64,000 bases of DNA, taken from the NCBI RefSeq assembly GCF_001517105.1, contig NZ_LPVF01000010.1:124001-188000 (forward strand). The letters are read 5' to 3'. The notes beneath the pieces were generated by a model. It saw nothing but the letters and a program-made list of their open reading frames with translations. It did no database searches and had not been told where the DNA came from. The translations under genes were made by a program, and so were the position numbers. This stretch comes from Bacillus halotolerans (GTDB lineage: Bacteria; Bacillota; Bacilli; Bacillales; Bacillaceae). Of this stretch, positions 18,356 to 29,020 are shown piece after piece (within the stretch, counting starts at the first letter, position 1; each line of letters starts with the position of its first letter).

Positions 18356-18748
18356 ATGGATAACTTTGAGCAAAGCACTATTTCAAGACTAAGTGCGCTA
18401 GAAGAAAAAGCTAAACACACTGATAACAAGGTTGACTCCCTTGAAGAAAGAACAAATGTTATCGGTCGTATTGCTACACTGGTTGAGCAACAAGTCGAAA
18501 TTAATAAAGACTCTCAAGCACAATCAAGAGAACAGTTTAGTACTCTTAACGAAATGAGTAACAGTTTAAAAAATCTAAGCAAATCGTATGAAAAACTGGA
18601 CAATCGAGTTGAAATATTGGAACGCTCTGATTCTACTTGTAAAATTGATCCCTCACAGTTTACTAAAGACCTTGTATTCAAGGTGCTACCAAGTGTAATT
18701 GCCACTATTATCGGTGCATGGTTACTCATACATTTTGGCCTCAAATAA
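18356..18748 (+). CDS. XhlA-like lysis protein
   Basis: A 130-residue protein: a long coiled coil (residues ~5-95; LSALEEKAKHTDNKVDSLEE) and one C-terminal membrane helix (~108-127; VLPSVIATIIGAWLLIHFGL). This is the XhlA/hemolysin layout, in which the protein cooperates with a holin to open the membrane. AAAGGTTGGTG precedes ATG 18356. It lies between endolysin and holin, as in PBSX- and SPbeta-like cassettes, although longer than the 89-residue XhlA. Confidence 0.8.
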   Translation: MDNFEQSTISRLSALEEKAKHTDNKVDSLEERTNVIGRIATLVEQQVEINKDSQAQSREQFSTLNEMSNSLKNLSKSYEKLDNRVEILERSDSTCKIDPSQFTKDLVFKVLPSVIATIIGAWLLIHFGLK

Positions 18749-18768
18749 AATGAACAGGAGACGATTTA

Positions 18769-19080
18769 ATGACTAAAATTAACTGGAAAGTAAGACTTAA
18801 AAAGAAAACATTTCTTGTTACGATTTTCTCTGCAACGCTTTTATTCGTACAAGCAATTGCCTCTGCATTTGGATACGACTTGATGGTATTTGGTGACAAT
18901 TTGACAGAGAAATTTAATGCACTTCTAACTTTTTTAACTGCAATGGGAATTGTGATTGACCCAAAACTCAAGGAATTTCTGATAGTGAACAAGCAATGGA
19001 TTATGATTCACCGAGATAAAACCCCTACCCTCCTCTTAATTGAGGAGGGTATTTTTTTCGTTCTCCACTTCTTAAATTAA
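18769..19080 (+). CDS. phi-LC3-type holin with shifted C-terminus
   Basis: CAGGAGACG precedes ATG 18769. The first ~65 residues fit the phi-LC3 holin family (INWKVRLKKKTFLVTIFSAT, FGYDLMVFGDNLTEKFNALL, TAMGIVIDP), with two membrane helices. After codon 65 a base is missing compared with the copy at 8562 (CCAAAACTC versus CCCACAACTC), so the normal end TQGISDSEQAMDYDSPR (stop 19017-19019) is replaced by KLKEFLIVNKQ and the frame runs through the terminator to 19080. The holin may still form pores, since the helices are intact, but its natural tail is lost. Confidence 0.8.
   Translation: MTKINWKVRLKKKTFLVTIFSATLLFVQAIASAFGYDLMVFGDNLTEKFNALLTFLTAMGIVIDPKLKEFLIVNKQWIMIHRDKTPTLLLIEEGIFFVLHFLN
19026..19058 (+). 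terminator. Terminator of lysis cassette
   Basis: TACCCTCCTCTTAATTGAGGAGGGTA with seven following T. It now lies inside the extended reading frame of the frameshifted holin. Confidence 0.9.
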
Positions 19081-19158
19081 GAACTAAAGAAAAGGGCTTT
19101 TTTATTTCCACCACTTTCCACAGTATTAAGATTCTTGATATACTTAAATAGGGCGATT

Positions 19159-19942
19159 TATATGAAATTTCATGGACAAGTTATAATTCTATACAAAGAC
19201 CACTATGACTCTTTAGGATTCTTCAAAAAAAACTCTACCGGAGCATTTGAATTAAAAAGTTATATAAATCAGATTGATCTTATAAAGAAAAAATTGGGCC
19301 GAAGGTTTCTAAAAAGCATACATTATTAATAAAGATAACAGTAAAGAGTATATTTGGAGTTCTTATATTTGGCGAGAAGATTTAAATACCGAAATATCCC
19401 GTAATCATCAAAAGTATATTACATATCTTACTGATAACAGACCAGATGTTACGTTTATTGGTCCATATAAGAGTATGAGGACAAGAGGGATGCACCTATG
19501 TCACAAAGGCCACGAATGGTTTATTCAGCCAATAAAGGTTAAAAATGGAGAAACATGCCCTAGATGTGAAAATAAAAACGGCTCCAACGGAGAGAAATAT
19601 ATCACGGAATTGCTATCCTCACTCAAAATTGAATTTATAAGGGAATTGTCTCTTAAACGTTTTGGGCACAAGCAAGATTTACGATTAGATTTTGTTATTT
19701 TGCAGAACAACTATCCTTTATTTGTAATTGAGTTTAATGGCATTCAACATTATAGACCCTTGAGGTCAGAATTCTTTGGTGGTTATAAAGGTTTTAAAGT
19801 TAGAAAAAAACGAGATTGGATTAAAAGAACACATTGTTGGAAAATAGGATTACCAGTTGTTGACATTCCCTATAGTGAAACTGAGGAGCAAATTAGAGAA
19901 ACAATTCTATACTTTTTAAATTTATATGAATTAGTTTCTTAA
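19159..19942 (+). pseudogene. Zinc-ribbon PD-(D/E)XK endonuclease, one-base frameshift
   Basis: The N-terminal frame (MKFHGQVIILYKDHYDS) ends at 19329. One extra A in the run CTAAAAAGC shifts it; without it the protein reads FLKAYIINKDNSKEYIWSSY and continues open to 19942. The C-terminal part has CHKGHEW and CPRC (zinc ribbon), then the nuclease core: ELSLKRFGHKQDLRLDFVIL (catalytic Asp) and FVIEFNGIQHYRP (E-x-N/K). This fold is shared with Vsr-like and homing-type nucleases in phages. The intact form would have about 260 residues. It lies between lysis cassette and uvrX. Confidence 0.75.
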
Positions 19943-19951
19943 CTAAATGAT

Positions 19952-19987
19952 AACAAAAAGCGATTATATTTTTAGTCGCTTTTTGTT
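19952..19987. terminator. Bidirectional terminator
   Basis: AACAAAAAGCGA pairs with TCGCTTTTTGTT; it separates the converging nuclease and uvrX genes. Confidence 0.85.
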
Positions 19988-21231
19988 ATGACTTATGCCC
20001 ACCAGTAAGGCCATCTCTATATAATGCCGTCCCTGCAGGCGTATAAGAAACAGCCCTTAATATGGTCTTTGAACCGTACTTACTTCTTATCCCATCCATT
20101 ACAAATCCAAGCTTTCTCATTTTTTTCATTGTCTTTTTCAAACAGGCTTAACTGCTGATAACATCCTCCTCAATATTGGATAAAGTAACTGAAATGCTTC
20201 TCACTGTTCTGCCTGTATAGAACTAAAAAGCATCAAGCAGCATCTATAAATATACATCGTGATATTTGTGGGAAAATCAATTGTTTTGGCTCGGTAAATC
20301 CACCACCAAGCTCATCTTTACTGTAACCAATTCCCAGGCTGATTGTCCGACCAACTTTATTATGTGTACGTGCCCTCCTCGCGACTTCCTCACAAATCTC
20401 CAGAAGAACAGCCTTAATCTCTTCTGTTCTTGTATAATCCCTCAGTAAAATCTGACTCTTACCAAAACTAATCTGACCTTGCATCAATGGAGCTCCTATT
20501 TCAGATAAATCGATTCCATGTGCATGATAATACAACTGGTTTCTCATTATTCCGAACTTCTTTTCAAGCAACTCTAAAGGAAATTTGGCTAACTGACCTA
20601 CTGTTGATATTCCCATCCGATTCAAATTTCTTTCCATCCTCCCTCCTATCCACCACATTTTTGACAACGGATGAACATTCCAGAGTTTATTTGGCACATC
20701 TTCATATCTCCAACGTGCAATACCACTCTTCGTTTTCTTACTTTCCAGGTCAAGCGCAAGCTTACTTAGCAACATATTGTCTCCAATGCCTACAGTACAC
20801 ATCAAACCGAACTCTCTCCACATACTGCTTTGAATTGCTTTGGCCATTTCTTCAGGATCTTCTTTTCCTGCATCTAAAAAAGATTCATCAATTGAATACG
20901 TATGAACACATTTTTCTGGCACAAATCTGTAAAACAGCTTTGTAATCTCAGTTGAAACTCTGATGAAAAGCTTCATTTGCGGATTTACAATGTGTATTCT
21001 TGGATCTTCAGGTATCTCAAATAGTCTCGATCCTGTTTTGATTCCAAAATCTTTTTTAAGTGCAGGAGATGCAGCTAATACTACACTTCCCTGTCTCTCC
21101 GTATTCCCTACAACGGCAAGATAACATGTTAAAGGATTAAGCCCCATTGTTACAGCCTATACAGAAGCATAAAACGATTTCATATCGACACAAAGTATAT
21201 TCTTTCGTGAAAATTGTGAGTAATCAATCAT
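19988..21231 (-). pseudogene. uvrX: UvrX/YqjW-type Y-family DNA polymerase, broken
   Basis: Starts at ATG 21231 inside the end of yozL: MIDYSQFSRKNILCVDMKSF with the catalytic Asp, then an in-frame TAG replaces the residue after FYASV. The long open part (21147-20233) holds GSRLFEIPEDPRIHIVNPQM, YSIDESFLD (catalytic Asp-Glu), helix-hairpin-helix (ISTVGQLAKFPLELLEKKFG) and little-finger sequence. Frameshifts near 20225, 20160 and 20120 break the end, where SISVTLSNIEED, MRKLGFVMDGIRSKYG and GLTGGHKS are still readable. Family members are ~415 residues and act in SOS mutagenesis. Equivalent to yobH of B. subtilis. Confidence 0.9.
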
Positions 21232-21556
21232 TGTATGTAACTCCTATGATGTTATTCATGTTGATATAAACTGTATTGTCATTCTGGTCTTTTACATGAA
21301 GCCTGTGTTGTTCAAAATTAATGTAACGGACTCTGCCGGTGACATTTTCAACGAATCCATTGTTAAAGAGTTTGAATTTCAACTCTTTATTAAATTCAAG
21401 TGCCTCAGAGACGAGAAGATCTATCTCTTCAATTTGTTGGTCATCTAAGGATGGCTTTCCAATTTTTGATGTATCAATCAAATCTTGTTTAAGCTGTGTT
21501 AAATGTTCTGGAAGCATATTTGACGTATATTTAATTGTTCCTCGATCTCTAAGCAT
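21224..21556 (-). CDS. yozL: YolD-like SOS protein
   Basis: A 110-residue YolD-family protein (MLRDRGTIKYTSNMLPEHLT, then YVRYINFEQ-type core: GRVRYINFEQHRLHVKDQND). YolD-like proteins precede UvrX/YqjW polymerases and are thought to act as their UmuD-like partner. AAAGGAGTGAG precedes ATG 21556. Its stop overlaps the uvrX start (ATGATTGA), giving translational coupling. Two LexA boxes lie upstream. The gene is intact although its partner is broken. Confidence 0.88.
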   Translation of the reverse strand: MLRDRGTIKYTSNMLPEHLTQLKQDLIDTSKIGKPSLDDQQIEEIDLLVSEALEFNKELKFKLFNNGFVENVTGRVRYINFEQHRLHVKDQNDNTVYINMNNIIGVTYND

Positions 21557-21590
21557 ATCGACTCACTCCTTTATCGATCTAATATTAACA

Positions 21591-21632
21591 GAACAAATGT
21601 TCCTTATTCAATATAAATAGGAACAAGAGTTC
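21591..21632 (-). promoter_or_regulatory. Two LexA (DinR) boxes
   Basis: GAACAAATGTTC (21591-21602) and GAACAAGAGTTC (21621-21632) both fit the Bacillus LexA core GAAC-N4-GTTC; their centres are 30 bases apart, 35-76 bases before the yozL start. They predict SOS induction of yozL-uvrX. Confidence 0.88.
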
Positions 21633-21656
21633 GATGTGAATGTTGGTAATAAATAA

Positions 21657-21678
21657 AACCCCCTTATAAAAGGGGGTT
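21657..21678 (-). terminator. Terminator of the 22027-21779 unit
   Basis: AACCCCCTT pairs with AAGGGGGTT; on the minus strand TTTTATTT follows. Confidence 0.75.
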
Positions 21679-21778
21679 AATTAGGAGCAAATCAAGTTGC
21701 CATATTACTTAGGGTTTCAACGAAAGAAATGTACGACAAATATGCTGTCAAAGTTATCGCAACGCTTCGCTTCTGCTA

Positions 21779-22027
21779 TCATCCTCTAATTAAAGTTGCA
21801 ATGGATTTAGTTAGAATTCCAGATATAAAACATACAACTGTCATGATAGTCACCCAGATTAAAAAAGTCGGCTCTAACCCTATTTCAATTAGCATAAAAA
21901 CTAAAGAAAGTACAAATATAATCAAGGTTGTTACCCATACTCTTTTGAAAATAAAGTATCCTATTATCCCTAAGATAAATGATACAGCCGGCAGTACTAG
22001 TAGTATTAAAAATGCAGGACCACCCAA
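21779..22027 (-). CDS. DUF2651-like membrane protein
   Basis: AGGAGG at 22042-22037 points to TTG 22027 as start, giving 82 residues (LGGPAFLILLVLPAVSFILG...). Three hydrophobic segments and the phrase PAVSFILGIIGYFIFKRVWV followed by EPTFLIWVTIMTVVCFISG fit the DUF2651 (YbeF-like) family of small Bacillus membrane proteins of unknown role. The longer reading from 22078 overlaps the upstream gene and lacks a ribosome binding site. It follows the truncated gene at 22047 by 19 bases. Confidence 0.75.
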   Translation of the reverse strand: MGGPAFLILLVLPAVSFILGIIGYFIFKRVWVTTLIIFVLSLVFMLIEIGLEPTFLIWVTIMTVVCFISGILTKSIATLIRG

Positions 22028-22046
22028 ATGAGATATCCTCCTAATC

Positions 22047-22683
22047 TTATTCATTATGCAATAATTCAAAACGTGCAATTTCCCATTCTTTTTTCGCTTT
22101 TAATGGTGTTGTGTTAACCTTTTTCCCTGATTTTAAGTCATAGGAGGTTATTTCCCCTAAGACATTCTCTTTTTGCATGTCAAACCCTTTGATAAGGACG
22201 TACATGTTACTATCATCAAATTTAATATCATTCAATAACATTTCATTATTGCCTGCATAGAATTCGAAAGATTTTTTCTTATTTAGATTTTCATCAAAAA
22301 AGCTAACTTTTCCATTGTATGAGACAGCAACGATCTCATCATTTATTCTTTTTAATTTTGTTGGGATGAATCCATTCTCCATTATAACTTCTTTTTTTGT
22401 TTTTAATGTCTCCTTATCAATCAATAGTATTTTTGAAGCTTCTTTTTCATTTACATTATCATTAATAATTAACATAAATGTTCTTTTATCAAAAGTTTGG
22501 AATGCATCTTTAGCATCTGTGAAATAAACAGTCTTATTTGGAATGGAGGCCTTCTTTTCCTGCTTGTTCGTTTTTGGATTAATTGAGATGATGGACATAT
22601 TCTCTTCATCACTCGTAATTGCGTAAATTTTATTATCTAGGGCTTGTGCTGAAACAATCTCTCCATCCCTAATTTCCAGACTT
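22047..22683 (-). pseudogene. N-terminally truncated beta-propeller-like protein
   Basis: The frame is open from about 22683 (SLEIRDGEIVSAQALDNKIY, AITSDEEN) to 22047, but an in-frame TAA lies just upstream and no start with a ribosome binding site exists before Met 22598. Repeats of the form 'N-x-x-x-SIDEETLK..' (KILLIDKETLKTKKEV, YNGKVSFFDENLNKKK, GEITSYDLKSGKKVNTTPLK) suggest blades of a propeller, probably the C-terminal half of a secreted lipoprotein. The 5' half was lost at a junction whose DNA recurs at 14185-14217. Confidence 0.6.
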
Positions 22684-22894
22684 TTGTTTTATGGATAAAA
22701 CCATTATTTTATTTAGATTGAGGATATTGGTTCGACAAGCAACAATACTTTGCTATTGTGTTAATCGTATCAGCAGCCCTATCTTCAACTAAGCCTACAG
22801 TACAGCTTCTCAAGAATAAGAATATTTCCAACTTACAAAAAGTGAGGTTAAGCAAATAGCTTTTTTAAAAATCAGATCCCAGCTTCCATCAAAC
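22684..22894. other. Junction region without gene
   Basis: AT-rich sequence directly upstream of the truncated propeller gene; contains the short motif shared with 14185-14217 and no supportable reading frame. Confidence 0.4.
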
Positions 22895-23002
22895 CTAGCG
22901 TATCTTTATAAGTATCCAAAGCATATAAGCACCAAGAGATAATAAACCAACACCTATTAGAAAAGCTAAAATCAAACCACCAAAGAAATAAAATCCTCCC
23001 AT
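22895..23002 (-). CDS. 35-residue single-helix membrane peptide
   Basis: AAAGGAGTGAGATTC precedes ATG 23002. The peptide MGGFYFFGGLILAFLIGVGL continues LSLGAYMLWILIKIR: one hydrophobic helix with a basic end. The strong ribosome binding site and clean ending favour a real gene. Function unknown; it could be a regulatory or immunity peptide near the toxin cluster. Confidence 0.5.
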   Translation of the reverse strand: MGGFYFFGGLILAFLIGVGLLSLGAYMLWILIKIR

Positions 23003-23110
23003 GAATCTCACTCCTTTTCAGTATCATCCCCATCAATAACCTTGATACCTTAATGTATATCATATGAGCTCAGATTCAATAAGTTTCGGTCTTATTTGCA
23101 ATACTTTTAC

Positions 23111-23689
23111 TTAACAGTTTAATAAATCATCATCTAATTTAACGTAGAGAATTCCATCATCTTCTTTATCAGATTCAATTGGTTCATCAACTAAACTTAA
23201 GATAAACTCCTCAAACGAATTGGCAATCAGGAAAAAGTCTTTATTGGGATAACTTAATTCATGATCCCAAAACAATATCATTTCATTATCGATATCCATG
23301 CATATTTCATTCCCACCTGCGGAACTTGCAATAGGAATAATATTTCTAGGAAAGCGATCAGAATATGTATCGATTGCTTTCTGAAGACTGTTATGATCGT
23401 TCGCTAAATCATAAAAACCTTCTAACAATTGTGTATTAACGTCCTTACCCATCCAAGGGTCTTTCTCTATAGGTTTATAGCAAACGTCATACTCAATCTC
23501 ATCTGTTGTTTTTTTACTTCCTAGATAACATCCTCCATATTTCTTCAAAAAGTCCTTATAATCTGAAGGTAATTGATTGCCTATATTTTTTTCAAGCTCT
23601 TTAAGTTGTTCATTTGTATTAATGCTAGGGTTTGTTTCAGCATCTATCGTAAACTCTTTCAACTTTTGTTCGATCTTAGTGAAGCTCAT
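23111..23689 (-). CDS. yokK: SUKH-type (SMI1/KNR4) immunity protein
   Basis: GGAGGG precedes ATG 23689; the upstream in-frame Met 23722 lacks one. The 192-residue protein has the SMI1/KNR4 signature: ELEKNIGNQLPSDYKDFLKK (family L-P-x-D-Y-x-x-F-L), GGNEICMDI, ILFWDHE and a terminal SFEEFILSL helix, with an acidic tail. SUKH proteins bind and neutralise polymorphic toxin nucleases in the cytosol. The order yokK-yokJ-yokI-yokH-...-yokF matches the SPbeta prophage, which is why I use that symbol. Confidence 0.75.
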   Translation of the reverse strand: MSFTKIEQKLKEFTIDAETNPSINTNEQLKELEKNIGNQLPSDYKDFLKKYGGCYLGSKKTTDEIEYDVCYKPIEKDPWMGKDVNTQLLEGFYDLANDHNSLQKAIDTYSDRFPRNIIPIASSAGGNEICMDIDNEMILFWDHELSYPNKDFFLIANSFEEFILSLVDEPIESDKEDDGILYVKLDDDLLNC

Positions 23690-23752
23690 TTTAATACCCT
23701 CCGCATTGCACATCTTTAGCAATGAACAATTGCAATACTTTTGTTTAATAGA

Positions 23753-24250
23753 TTATTCAATTTCTACGCCATCATATGCATCGCCTAGTGATATATAATC
23801 ATCCCTTAACCAATACCAATGTTTACCCTTATTCTCAAGCAGTCGTTGTATTAAATCAGTAAATGAACTTGCTATCACTTGTGTTTCGCCGACTATTCCG
23901 TGTCGATCAAAAAAGCTGTCATAGCATTTTCCTTTGCGCTCTTCGTTTAAGTCAATTGTTAGGTATTCACCTTTTCCATCAGTGCAAACAATATACCACT
24001 CGGATGAAATGTCTTCTTCACAGAGCTCCCCAACAATAATGGGATTAGCCAATTCAAACTCAGCTGGTCGTACTATGTATATTGGGTAATCTGCATTTTC
24101 ATATAAAACTGCTCCACCACATTGTTCATAAAATCCACTAATATCTTTTGGTAGTTGATGCTTCTCGTCTATTACTGGGAGACCATCAGCTTCAAACAGC
24201 CGACAGTCTGATGTGGAAGCAATCTTCTTGATTAACATATCAATGCTCAA
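23753..24250 (-). CDS. yokJ: SUKH-type immunity protein for YokI-like toxin
   Basis: A 165-residue protein with the SUKH pattern: HQLPKDISGFYEQCGGAVLY, EWYIVCTDGKGEYLTIDL, GKCYDSFFDRHG and VIASSFTDLIQRLLENKGKH. It starts nine bases after the LXG toxin stop, so it is expressed with it. This is the normal place of the cognate immunity protein. SPbeta YokJ, which protects against YokI, has this layout; the symbol rests on position and remembered similarity. Confidence 0.78.
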   Translation of the reverse strand: MSIDMLIKKIASTSDCRLFEADGLPVIDEKHQLPKDISGFYEQCGGAVLYENADYPIYIVRPAEFELANPIIVGELCEEDISSEWYIVCTDGKGEYLTIDLNEERKGKCYDSFFDRHGIVGETQVIASSFTDLIQRLLENKGKHWYWLRDDYISLGDAYDGVEIE

Positions 24251-24258
24251 GTCCGCAC

Positions 24259-25992
<1,734 letters not shown>

Positions 25993-26070
25993 TCATTCTA
26001 TGTAAATTTTACCACAAATCTATTTCAATAACAGAAATGACAGCTAAAGTTGACTGCCTTATACATAGTG

Positions 26071-26625
26071 CTATCTTGTTCTATAATAATTTTCTGCGGT
26101 ATAGTAGCGCCATTCCCAAAAAGCTTCCCCATTGGAGAGTATATACCGATCTAGAAATATCTCAAAGTTTAAATTTAAAGGTGTATACTCACCCATTTGA
26201 AATATAAAGAGATAGTTGGGATCACCTTTATCCAATATATCTTTGTCAATCATCAAATGGCAACCTTCTAATAAGTGACCAATTGGGATGCCATTTATGC
26301 CTTCAAACAAATCCTCATATTTTAATTCTTCTTCAATCTCTTCAAGGCTAAATAAATAAAGTCCTCCACCTATATTCTCCCCATCAGCAAGTATCTGAAA
26401 AATTTTCGCACCATTATGTAATGTAATAAACTTCTGATAATCATCTGGAAGGGTAAGCTGGTGTTTAGCCGCAAAGCTTTGAATGTCATTCTGGGTTGCT
26501 TTGTCCTGTGAAAATGTAACGAGGAACTCCATGATATATCCTTCAGGACAAAATAATTTAATGGCTCCTTTTTCATCTAAGAGACTTTTCAAACCGTTTA
26601 CAGTCTTATGAACAAAGTTAGTCAA
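26071..26625 (-). CDS. yokH: SUKH-type (SMI1/KNR4) protein
   Basis: GGGGTGAT precedes TTG 26625, giving 184 residues; the track-like longer start at 26670 has no ribosome binding site. The signature [20 protein letters not shown] and later [15 protein letters not shown], [20 protein letters not shown] pieces place it in SMI1/KNR4. It precedes the LXG toxin on the same strand with a 96-base gap, as SPbeta yokH does. It may be an extra immunity protein for a lost or foreign toxin. Confidence 0.75.
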   Translation of the reverse strand: MTNFVHKTVNGLKSLLDEKGAIKLFCPEGYIMEFLVTFSQDKATQNDIQSFAAKHQLTLPDDYQKFITLHNGAKIFQILADGENIGGGLYLFSLEEIEEELKYEDLFEGINGIPIGHLLEGCHLMIDKDILDKGDPNYLFIFQMGEYTPLNLNFEIFLDRYILSNGEAFWEWRYYTAENYYRTR

Positions 26626-26691
26626 ATAAATCACCCCATATATAAATGATATTATTATCGCAGAATACATGGTAAACGATACTTAAATACT

Positions 26692-26948
26692 TTAAGCATT
26701 AACAATTTTATTCATGATTGAAGCAGCGTTAGTAGTGAACAAAATATAAGTGTTATTTGCTGTTTTAATCACTACCCTATCCGTAGAGCCATAAGGAAAC
26801 CCAATCCTTACCGCACTTTTTTCCTCTCCCCCATAGTTTGGATCAAGGAATACATCTCGTTAATTTCTTTGATTGGAATTTCAATTTTGGATAATTGCCA
26901 ATTGATTACTAAGTTTTCTTTTGATTTTTCAACTTTAACTCCTATCAT
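26692..26948 (-). pseudogene. SunI/YnzG-like PH-domain immunity protein, frameshifted
   Basis: GGGGAAC precedes ATG 26948. The first frame reads MIGVKVEKSKENLVINWQLS and [14 protein letters not shown]; after a one-base loss near 26845 the second frame reads [40 protein letters not shown] and [10 protein letters not shown]. This matches the PH-like fold of sublancin immunity protein SunI (YolF) and YnzG. Length 257 nt is not divisible by three. Sublancin biosynthesis genes are not in the window. Confidence 0.72.
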
Positions 26949-27120
26949 AAGCACGTTCCCCTTTGACTATAAATTCAGTAAAATTTTAACATGACCTGAT
27001 CAAACATAGACTGAAAAAAGAACATGTTAAGGAAAAATTAAATTCACAATAATTGGATCCCGGATTGTAATTATTCATGTTCTACCGATATAGATAGAGA
27101 ACAAAAATTCTAAAGAGGAA

Positions 27121-27988
27121 ATGAAGCTGAAGAAAGTAATATTAGGCTTTGCTACATTCACTTTGAGTTTATCATTGGCTGTCTGCGGCTCAAATGATAC
27201 TGAAAAAAGTAGTACGAATCTAAAGAAACACAACAAGTTTCTTAGGATGCTAAACAAAAGGAAGCTACTAAAGAAAAAACAGCTGACAAATCCGATTCTA
27301 AAGACAAAAAGGAATTAGTGGATGTAACCTTAGACAAGGTTGTTGATGGAGATACGATTAAGGTTAAATACAACGGGAACGTTGATACAGTACGTTACTT
27401 ACTCGTAGACACTCCTGAGAGTAAAAAGCCAGATTCTTGTGTTCAACCATATGGCGAGGATGCATCTAAACGAAACAAAGAATTAGTTAGCGACGGATGG
27501 AATTTGATAAAGGTGACCACCGAGATAAATACGGAAGACTGTTAGCTTAGTTTATGTCGATGGCAAGTCTGTTCAAGAGACATTATTGAAAGAAGGAGAG
27601 TTGCATATGTTTATGAGCCAAATACGAAATACATAGACCAATTCAGGAAAGATGAGCAAGAGGCAAATCAGAGAAACTTTCAATCTGGAGCAAGAATAGT
27701 TTTGTGACTGACCGAGGATTTAATGACTGTGTGAAAGAGAAAAACACTGCAGTTAAAAAAGAAACAACATCTAAACCGGCAGCTAAACAGTCTACTACTC
27801 CAAAGGCATCAAGTGAAACTTCGACTACTACTGAAAACGAAGCATCTTCAGCGTCAACTGGAGAAACAGAAACGTTTAAAAATTGTACAGAGTTAAGAAA
27901 GAAATATCCGAATGGAGTACCTAGCTCGCACCCTGCTTACCAATCTAAAATGGACAGGGATCATGACAACTATGCTTGTAAACGTTAA
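27121..27988 (+). pseudogene. yokF: YokF-like secreted thermonuclease, decayed
   Basis: Signal peptide KLKKVILGFATFTLSLSLAV with lipobox-like Cys, then a linker interrupted by a TAG and a frame change. The SNase core follows: LDKVVDGDTIKVKYNGNVDT, VRYLLVDTPE and QPYGEDASKRNKELV. The next ~180 bases are frameshifted repeatedly, destroying the catalytic Arg/Glu part, and the end returns with VTDRGFNDCVKEKNTAVKKE, a Ser/Thr/Pro stretch and an Excalibur domain (FKNCTELRKKYPNGVPSSHP ... DRDHDNYACKR). SPbeta YokF is a ~296-residue extracellular nuclease that hinders competence; this copy is dead. Confidence 0.88.
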
Positions 27989-27992
27989 TTTT

Positions 27993-28018
27993 GAAAGCCC
28001 CTTGTGGCTTTCTTTTTT
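27993..28018 (+). terminator. Terminator after yokF remnant
   Basis: GAAAGCC pairs with GGCTTTC around CCTTGT and is followed by six T. Confidence 0.85.
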
Positions 28019-28030
28019 AGCATGTGATAT

Positions 28031-28060
28031 AAAAAACCCCTCCTCTAAATAGAGGAGAGG
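28031..28060 (-). terminator. Terminator after WHH toxin remnant
   Basis: On the minus strand CCTCTCCTCT pairs with AGAGGAGGGG, followed by six T. Confidence 0.85.
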
Positions 28061-28066
28061 AATAAT

Positions 28067-28929
28067 TTACAGAAAACCCCAGATAGATTTACCATCTGTA
28101 TGTCAGGTTTTTTCATGTATAGTTCTATTTACTAATTGCAATCTGCCTGTATTTTCGTGTGGTGCCATATATACCCTCGTGGAGTTTTCCCATTTTTAAT
28201 GTCTTGAATCTGATACTTATTGAATTTTTCCGCATGCTCCCAAGTATTAATTGCCTTCTTCAAAGATGCGTTTGCATTCTTAAATTGTGTACCATTTGAA
28301 GATTTAATTAGACTCATAGGGAGATTATAATTGTATTTTAATGCGAAAACAGGAAAGCCTTTATAATTAAATTTCACACCAGTCTTAGAGTGCTTCTTTC
28401 CTGCAAGCTTACCATTTCTGACTGCAATTTTCTTTGTAGTTGACTTTAACGTTTGCTTAACTAGAAGCTTACCTCCGACCCGACTGACAACAGCAATTGC
28501 AGGTGGAATTAACCAAGCCCATTGAGCATGATAAGATTCGTCTTCCCCTACATCATCAGTTTCTGGTTCAGTGGCGCTTTCAGTCGGAGTTACAACATTC
28601 TCTTCAAAATCACTATCAGGAACATTTTCGTCTTCAATGATTTCTTCTTACGTAGCTCCGTCCTCTAATAAATCTTCATAAACAAGAGCATCTGCTAAAT
28701 TATCATAATACGAATCTTCCGAAACATCAGAGTAATCTTCGTATGTATCCTCTTCGTAGTTAAAGTCATCCTCATACTCTTCATACTCGGAATCAACCGG
28801 ATTTTCATCTGATCCTTGAACTTCTGTTCCAGGTTAAACCGGCTGTTCAATTGACTGCGCTTCAGTAAAGTTCGGCAATACAAAAGTTAGCAGCAGAAGC
28901 AACTCAAAAATCTTCTGATAGCTTTTCAT
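28067..28929 (-). pseudogene. Secreted WHH-motif HNH/EndoVII nuclease toxin, broken
   Basis: ATG 28929 opens a signal peptide (KSYQKIFELLLLLTFVLPNF), then a very acidic region (SEYEEYEDDFNYEEDTYEDY) with two in-frame stops (TAA near 28836, TAA near 28648), a hydrophobic patch (HAQWAWLIPPAIAVVSRVGG) and the toxin domain: GKLAGKKHSKTGVKFNYKGF, then NKYQIQDIKNGKTPRGYIWH. The motif should read W-H-H-H; one base is missing there, and the shifted frame continues HENTGRLQLVNRTIHEKT with another stop before HTDG. WHH toxins are DNases of polymorphic toxin systems. It is inactive. Confidence 0.8.
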
Positions 28930-29020
28930 TAAATCCCTCTTTTCTTTAGGATTTTTAACACACTTCCATTCCAGTACAAACGACGTTAAAATAAACAATA
29001 ATAGGAAAATGATACTTATT

